DNA of 64,000 nucleotides, from positions 222,122 to 286,121 of the forward strand of contig CAZLYC010000002.1 of the NCBI GenBank assembly GCA_964563755.1, given 5' to 3'. This DNA comes from JABMQF01 sp964563755. GTDB lineage: Archaea; Nanobdellota; Nanobdellia; Woesearchaeales; UBA11576. The notes under the pieces are model-generated. The model worked only from the letters and a program-made list of their open reading frames with translations. It did no database searches and was not told where the DNA came from. A program made the translations under genes and the position numbers. This document shows, piece by piece, positions 58,666 to 64,000 of this stretch (the stretch's first letter is position 1; the number at the start of each line of letters is the position of its first letter).

Positions 58666-59907
58666 TTATTTGTCTCCACCTTTTCTCATCTGTTTTGTTA
58701 GGAAATAGAACCAGACCATGTTCATGATAAGCAGTATCACTATGACGACAAGTATCAGTATGATAAGGAGTTTCTGCGTGCTTACTGCTTCTTGCTGCTC
58801 TTCTGTCACTGCTGCCCCTATTCCTCCTATCCTCGTGAAACTGTTTGTCCCGACCTCGAATTCGTATTGCTTCTCAGTCATCTTTCCAGCGTAGTGGACC
58901 AGCAGCTTTACCTTGTATATTCCAGGCATAACTCCTTCAGTGTACCAGTAGCCTTCGAGAGTGCTTGTATAGTCAGGAGGTATGCTTATCGCAGCTGTCT
59001 TGAATTCAGTCATCTTCTTGCCTGTGCTGTCTTCTATCGTCATCTCTGCATATACATCCTTGATTTCTGTGTTCCATGTGTTCTTGAGCAGTATGTCGAA
59101 CTTCGCGACGTCTCCTAGCGTGAACTTCTTGACGCCTATGTCGCTCACTTCTATCATGAATGTGCCCAAGTCAAAAGGCTGCTCTATGACAAGCTGTTTG
59201 TCATCGTAAAATACTGTGACTATCGCGTTGTATGTGCCTTTCTTGACTGCAGGGGTCCACAAAGCTTCTAGGTTGACTTCCTGTTTTGATTTTACAGAGA
59301 CATCGTTCGTATTGAACTCAGATATCTTCCCCAGCATAGGTCCTGTTATCTCTACTCTTGCATGCGCTGACTTTATGTCCTCTGTGCCGAAGTTATATAG
59401 TGTGACGAGGAATCTTGCAGGGCCTTCTCCGGATTCTGTTCCGCTTATGAAGAGTTTTCCTTCTGCATATTTTCCAGGATAGGGAACTTTGATTATGATG
59501 TTTGATATGACTGCAACTGTCGCTGATACAGTGGATTCTTTTTCTGAAGATATCGGGAACTGCCTTACTACTATGTCTATCTTGTTAGGTCCTGGTTTAG
59601 GCGCATTTGCAGGAAAAGTTATCTTGTACGGGACCGACTTCATCGTATCTTTGGATGTGAATTCAAGAAGCTGCTGTCCTAGAGTTATATAGTTAGAAAG
59701 CTCTCCATCTGCGTATATCGCTGCCTTGAATTCCTGTGCATTGTCGTTTATTATGATGAACTCGCCTTCAATAGTCTCACCAGGTACGAAGCTGAGTATC
59801 TGCCTTGACGGACCTATGCCTAGCGAGTATGAATATTCAGAAAATACGGATAGCAACAGGACTATAATGAAGACTTTCAGCATCATTCGTTTTTGTTTAG
59901 TTGCCAT
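58666..59907 (-). CDS. Secreted surface protein with C-terminal anchor, paralog
   Basis: 413 aa from this start. Signal peptide with MMLKVFIIVLLLSVFS, then LGIGPSRQILSFVPGE, Ig-like domains (VEITGPMLGKISEFNT, VYAEMTIEDSTGK) and a C-terminal membrane segment (about 380-405) with a KQMRKGGDK tail. Paralog of the 51131-52393 product, sharing its layout and motifs. ATG 59922 and a nearer ATG are alternatives. It overlaps the upstream giant gene by about 10 nt. Confidence 0.83.
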   Translation of the reverse strand: MATKQKRMMLKVFIIVLLLSVFSEYSYSLGIGPSRQILSFVPGETIEGEFIIINDNAQEFKAAIYADGELSNYITLGQQLLEFTSKDTMKSVPYKITFPANAPKPGPNKIDIVVRQFPISSEKESTVSATVAVISNIIIKVPYPGKYAEGKLFISGTESGEGPARFLVTLYNFGTEDIKSAHARVEITGPMLGKISEFNTNDVSVKSKQEVNLEALWTPAVKKGTYNAIVTVFYDDKQLVIEQPFDLGTFMIEVSDIGVKKFTLGDVAKFDILLKNTWNTEIKDVYAEMTIEDSTGKKMTEFKTAAISIPPDYTSTLEGYWYTEGVMPGIYKVKLLVHYAGKMTEKQYEFEVGTNSFTRIGGIGAAVTEEQQEAVSTQKLLIILILVVIVILLIMNMVWFYFLTKQMRKGGDK

Positions 59908-62900
59908 TTGCCTGTGCTCCATAGAATGTCAATGTTACGTTCTTCTGTCCTGGCGGTTCGTATGCAGGTACCTCTATCATAAGGTCTAATCTTGCTGTAT
60001 CTTTTGAGTCAGTATAGTTGAGTGAATTGATTATTGTAATATTAGAAAGCGATATCGGCGTCCATGATGTGGCAGAGCCGCTCATGTTTATTGAGTTTAT
60101 CTCGCTGTCATTGACTTTTATCTGGAACTTGCTTGTGGGTGAGGGTTCTGTGCTCCAAAGGTTGCTGTCTGCTGTGACATTGACCACATCTGCAGTCACT
60201 GTTCCCCTGTTTTCAAGAACGAATGGCATCGGGACATCGTCTGTTGTGTTGTCTGTCTGTCCTATCATCATGCTGCCAAAGTCTACGACTGACGGGTCGA
60301 GCGAGAGTATTATTATCGGCATTACCTTGAAGCTCCACTTGTCGCTTATATTTCCGCTCTGCTCTCCGTCGTATGGCTGGACAGTCCAGTTGTACCATTC
60401 GCTGCACTCATCAGTTGTCTTGAGTTCCTGGTCTAGAGTCCTATTAGTGATATTGTATGCGTAGAATAATGTCGGTGAGCCGCATCCTCCTGTAAGATTG
60501 ATAGTATAATTAATCAGGTCTCCATCCGCATCGTATGATTGTGTCCAGTTGAGGTTCGGGAACCTGGTCATTACAGAAGTATTGCCGTTCTCTGGCCATA
60601 TGAGAGATACATTTGTCGGCAGGGTGTTCCTTATCGTGACGTTGTTGCTCCATACTGTGAGACCATTGAGTCCGAGAGAATCTACTGGTGTCACTGAGAC
60701 GTTCCATGTCTGGTGCTTGATTGTCTCGTTGCTTACAGTGATGTTTGTCTTATTCTGGTACAAAGCAACTATCTGGTCTCTAGAAAGCTCTCGATTGAAA
60801 ATAACTACATCACTTATTGTTCCATTGAAATACGACCTGGATGAATGCGGCGCGCCTATATTGTATCTGTCTCCGCCAGTCCACAATGTTCCTATGCTGA
60901 TTGTGCCACCCTCAGGGACTCCATTTACATAAAGCCTCATCACACCATTGTTCTTGGCTGTAGCAACGACATGATACCATATACCTGACTGGACCATGGT
61001 TGAACCCGTGACTGTATGAGGTGTGCCATCATATGTATAATGCGTAAATCTGCCTGTGGTTATGTCTATCTCATGCGAATAAGAAGCGTATGGCGGAGCA
61101 GCATTCGTCCTAGCTATCATGATACTGTTTGGTGTGCTATCTAGCTTGACACGCATAGATATTGTATATGCTGTCGGATCTGTCGAGTCAAAGACTTCCA
61201 TATAGTCATTGATTCCATCAAAGTGATATGCACCGAACCCATCATATCCTCCATTGTATGTGTATGCTGGCTCGTATGAGTCTCCAGTAGTTGAATTTCC
61301 AAGTGTAGCATGTCTTCCATATCCGCTAACGTCATAGACTGTCTGTAATCCAGGGCTTGTCGCAGCGCTCTGGCTCATGAGCAAGTTGACTAGATTTATC
61401 GATGTCTTGTTCACGTACCAGTTATAATACAACTTGACTGGATTTCCGTCAATGTCGCTTACGCCACTAGGCCATGCTGTTAGGTTCGCGTCAGTCCTGT
61501 TGACTGGATGGTCTGTTGCGTTGAGTGATATGCTTGTGACTGTCGGAGCTACATTTAATCCACGCTCGAATAGGCCATAGTATGTGCTTGATGCAGGATC
61601 GTGATTTAAAACACTTAGAGTATTTCCAGATGTATCTGGCGTTGAATTTAATAATTCCCATACAGCACTTGCATTGAATCTCCACAATTCTAAGTTCGAT
61701 TCATTATAGCCAGTCAGTTCTGGATCCTGCCATGTGAAATATATATAGGTAAGGTTGGACGCGCTTATTGTTCTTGTTATGGATACTAATTTCTTGGCGA
61801 AGGATATCCTGTTTGTCGGTGTCGATGCTGTTGTTGCCCAGTCGAATCTCATTCTTGCTGATGGCAGCAATATTCCTGAGAAGTTCATCGAAGTGAAGTT
61901 CTGGTTAGTGCCATAATTATTATCTATCGTAAAATTATTGAACGTATAATTTCCTACCACTGCAGTTTCAAGCTGAACATCTGCAGTTGACGAGTTATAA
62001 GCGAGAGTGTTCTCAAAATACGTGTTGTTGAATGTTCCAACATAGAAGTTATACGTATTGCTATAAGCAGTCGAGTTCAGTACCTTGGTATCATTGCATC
62101 CACCAATGCAACCACCGATAAAGAATCCGTATGTTCCGCCATACGCAGTGTTATTTGTCAATGTTATATTAGTTGCAAGTATATAGAAACCAGTCTGTGG
62201 GTTGTTTGCTGCTATGTTGCTGTCAAGAGTTACATTTGTCCTTTCAACATGGTATGCGGAATACCCGACTCCTGAGTTGTACACTCTGTTTCTAGTTATA
62301 TTTGCGCTCACTGGATAAGTTGCACTTACTGAGAAACCACTCGAAGAGCTCATATTGACTGTATTGTTAATAAATGAGTTATCGAAGCCGCCATTTATTA
62401 CTAATGCAGTACCTGTCTTGTTGAATATGTAGTTATTGTTTATCGTGTTATTTATTGAATTCTGATATAGGTACAAGAATGATGCTCCACGATGGACGTA
62501 ATTGTCTGAAATGTTAGTATTGTTTCCAGTTAGGGCTATGTCTATGTTGTTGTAAGAGAAGTTATTACTGTAGATTAGGTTATAGCTAGTTCCAGGGTAC
62601 GAGTTGATTCCCTGTGCGCTTGTGTGGTTATATATTGTGTTGAAGCTTATGTTGTTTGAATTAGATGCCCCGTCAAGCATTATTCCATATCTGCTGTTTA
62701 AGTATATCGTATTGTTTGCAACAGTGTTGTTCTTAGAGTTATACAAGTATATTCCATCAAACTGACCCATGGAAATAGTGTTATTTGTTATTGTTATGTT
62801 CACAATCCTGCTATCTTGCAAGTTTATTCCGTATGAAAGATTATAGATTATGTTATTGCTTATTATTGAATTATTGAACTGGGAACCTGAGAATATTCCT

Positions 62901-64000
62901 GATACTGTGCCTATCCTACCGTTGATATTGTTGTCAGATATTATAAAATTCTTATTGTCTACATTTATTCCATATTGCGTGGAGTTATACACCTTATTGT
63001 ATGTTATGTTCGAATTTGGTGAACTTGAACGTATTCCAGTAGCGCTATAAGTTATATTGTTGTATTCTATGGTATTGTTCAGAGAGTTTGTATCTACAAT
63101 GCCGTAAACTGAAGCGTTTAATATGTTGTTATTTGAAACGCGAATGTTGGATGTTCCCCATGTTTCTATTCCATAAGAGGACTTGTTCATGTTATTATAT
63201 AGGATATTTACCCTAACTGAATTATCTAAACGTATAGCTTCGTAAGTCGCATTGTTGAAAGTATTGTATGTCATGTCACTAGCTCTTACTGCATAGAAAT
63301 ATGTTCCATACTTTGAATTCGTTATGCTGTTATTAGTGACAGTTGAAGTATTTGCATACCTAAGATATACTCCGTAAGTATAATTGAAAAGGTTGCAGTT
63401 CTTTATTGTGATGTTCTTCACGTATTGGGCTGAGCCGTTTACCTCTATTCCATACGTGTCATGTCCGAACACATCATTCGTTATATTATATCCGTTGCAA
63501 TCAAACACAACGTCTGACGTTGTTATCTTGACGCAAGTGTAATTCAATAGTGGAGTTGCGTTGTTCGGCGCTCCGACATAGTTCCTGTCCATGACGTATG
63601 AACCGCTTGAGTAGATGATTGGGCAGTTCTCAGGGACTGTTACGTTGAGTTCATTGCTGCATACTTCTGTTCCGTCCTCATATCCGTCGTTTGGCGTGAC
63701 GCATGCTTTCCACGTGTCGTTGAGGTTTGTTTCCTGCGAGACGATTGTATCTGTCTTGTTCTGGTAGAGTGCCAGGATTTGTTCTGCGGACAAAGCATGA
63801 TTATAGACTCTGACATCATCTATGCTGCCATTGAAATAATGGACAGAGGTGGGTGAGTATTTTCCTATCTTGAGGTCTGTATTGTAAGCTGTGTGGCCAA
63901 GACAATCTGTAGATGAGCCGTTGAGTTCGCCATTGACATAAAGCATGCATGTGCCCGTGCTGTTGTCCCATACTGCTGCGATATGATAATACGTGTCAGT
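59897..64000 (-). CDS. Beta-helix and LamG surface protein, 5' end beyond window
   Basis: At least 1367 codons, open at the window's right edge, so the N-terminus is missing. The visible part starts within a LamG/concanavalin-like domain (YYHIAAVWDNSTGTCMLYVNG, then VRVYNHALSAEQILALYQN). A right-handed parallel beta-helix (NosD/PbH1-like repeats) with many NNTI, YGI and NISxN patterns follows over about 550 residues. Next come a linker, a second LamG domain (YHFDGINDYMEVFDS, IFNRELSRDQIVALYQNKT) and a C-terminal module with VDFGSMMIGQTDNTTDD like that of the 1946-aa protein. Very rich in sequons. It may bind or cleave polysaccharides. Confidence 0.85.
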   Translation of the reverse strand, partial: TDTYYHIAAVWDNSTGTCMLYVNGELNGSSTDCLGHTAYNTDLKIGKYSPTSVHYFNGSIDDVRVYNHALSAEQILALYQNKTDTIVSQETNLNDTWKACVTPNDGYEDGTEVCSNELNVTVPENCPIIYSSGSYVMDRNYVGAPNNATPLLNYTCVKITTSDVVFDCNGYNITNDVFGHDTYGIEVNGSAQYVKNITIKNCNLFNYTYGVYLRYANTSTVTNNSITNSKYGTYFYAVRASDMTYNTFNNATYEAIRLDNSVRVNILYNNMNKSSYGIETWGTSNIRVSNNNILNASVYGIVDTNSLNNTIEYNNITYSATGIRSSSPNSNITYNKVYNSTQYGINVDNKNFIISDNNINGRIGTVSGIFSGSQFNNSIISNNIIYNLSYGINLQDSRIVNITITNNTISMGQFDGIYLYNSKNNTVANNTIYLNSRYGIMLDGASNSNNISFNTIYNHTSAQGINSYPGTSYNLIYSNNFSYNNIDIALTGNNTNISDNYVHRGASFLYLYQNSINNTINNNYIFNKTGTALVINGGFDNSFINNTVNMSSSSGFSVSATYPVSANITRNRVYNSGVGYSAYHVERTNVTLDSNIAANNPQTGFYILATNITLTNNTAYGGTYGFFIGGCIGGCNDTKVLNSTAYSNTYNFYVGTFNNTYFENTLAYNSSTADVQLETAVVGNYTFNNFTIDNNYGTNQNFTSMNFSGILLPSARMRFDWATTASTPTNRISFAKKLVSITRTISASNLTYIYFTWQDPELTGYNESNLELWRFNASAVWELLNSTPDTSGNTLSVLNHDPASSTYYGLFERGLNVAPTVTSISLNATDHPVNRTDANLTAWPSGVSDIDGNPVKLYYNWYVNKTSINLVNLLMSQSAATSPGLQTVYDVSGYGRHATLGNSTTGDSYEPAYTYNGGYDGFGAYHFDGINDYMEVFDSTDPTAYTISMRVKLDSTPNSIMIARTNAAPPYASYSHEIDITTGRFTHYTYDGTPHTVTGSTMVQSGIWYHVVATAKNNGVMRLYVNGVPEGGTISIGTLWTGGDRYNIGAPHSSRSYFNGTISDVVIFNRELSRDQIVALYQNKTNITVSNETIKHQTWNVSVTPVDSLGLNGLTVWSNNVTIRNTLPTNVSLIWPENGNTSVMTRFPNLNWTQSYDADGDLINYTINLTGGCGSPTLFYAYNITNRTLDQELKTTDECSEWYNWTVQPYDGEQSGNISDKWSFKVMPIIILSLDPSVVDFGSMMIGQTDNTTDDVPMPFVLENRGTVTADVVNVTADSNLWSTEPSPTSKFQIKVNDSEINSINMSGSATSWTPISLSNITIINSLNYTDSKDTARLDLMIEVPAYEPPGQKNVTLTFYGAQANGN

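Noticed and set aside
1..64000. Many long open frames antisense to genes (for example 22151-23254 plus and 24167-24997 plus).
   Set aside because: They mirror real genes in composition, show no family motifs, lack promoters or SD, and overlap conserved coding sequences completely.

Overview
The window is from an archaeon. It carries fibrillarin with Nop5, the replication factor C large subunit, the HerA helicase, Mre11, an archaeal-type AspRS, translin, the ArvABC-type GTPase operon, SecD/SecF without SecA, and TATA-box promoters that often place the start codon at the predicted transcription start (leaderless genes). Small compact genes, many archaeal proteins of unknown function, large N-glycosylation-rich surface proteins and several BHB-type introns suggest a DPANN lineage (Woesearchaeota/Pacearchaeota-like). 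That placement is inference; no rRNA gene is present to confirm it.

Layout. 0-8.3 kb: a HerA-like ATPase, an operon of three paralogous small membrane proteins, translin, an M20 peptidase, an MBL hydrolase, a TrmB regulator and a methyltransferase. 8.3-20.2 kb: a bacterial-type tRNA-guanine transglycosylase facing aspS, several unknown helical proteins, a Nudix-fold protein that has lost its catalytic box, Mre11, a GGDEF (diguanylate cyclase) protein, HerA, a small basic duplicated protein, a PIN/HTH pair and an SSB-like OB-fold protein. 20.2-27.3 kb: a tRNA-Phe gene with two introns and a structured leader, the ArvA/B/C operon, an MCM-like AAA+ ATPase, glyS and rfcL. 27.3-35.4 kb: valS behind a TATA box flanked by twin palindromes, a Na+/H+ antiporter, cysS split by a 31-nt intron, a TIM-barrel protein, fibrillarin and Nop5. 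35.5-40.3 kb: the pyruvate:ferredoxin oxidoreductase operon, with a LAGLIDADG homing endonuclease gene inserted in it and a 30-nt intron in porA. 40.3-47.1 kb: paired half-size DMT transporters, SecD/SecF, PyrG, a site-2 protease and an FKBP isomerase. 47.2-64 kb: two converging clusters of cell-surface proteins, including a 1946-aa protein and a beta-helix/LamG protein that runs off the window end.

The most striking observation is intron splicing of protein-coding genes. Both cysS and porA look frameshifted or stopped about 95 nt after their start codons. In each case a 30-31 nt insertion folds into a bulge-helix-bulge (BHB) motif. Cutting at the standard positions of the archaeal tRNA splicing endonuclease restores the catalytic motif exactly: CGPTVY in CysRS and YPITPQTHI in PorA. 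The tRNA-Phe(GAA) gene carries two more BHB introns, one inside the anticodon stem. A homing endonuclease gene starts about 50 bp from porA and shares a palindromic promoter with it.

The second system is a family of about 95-100 nt hairpin elements lying only between genes whose direction switches (20.5, 35.5, 40.2 and 50.4 kb). They have covarying outer stems, a CTA bulge and paired GCGAGC boxes predicted to form tandem G.A pairs.
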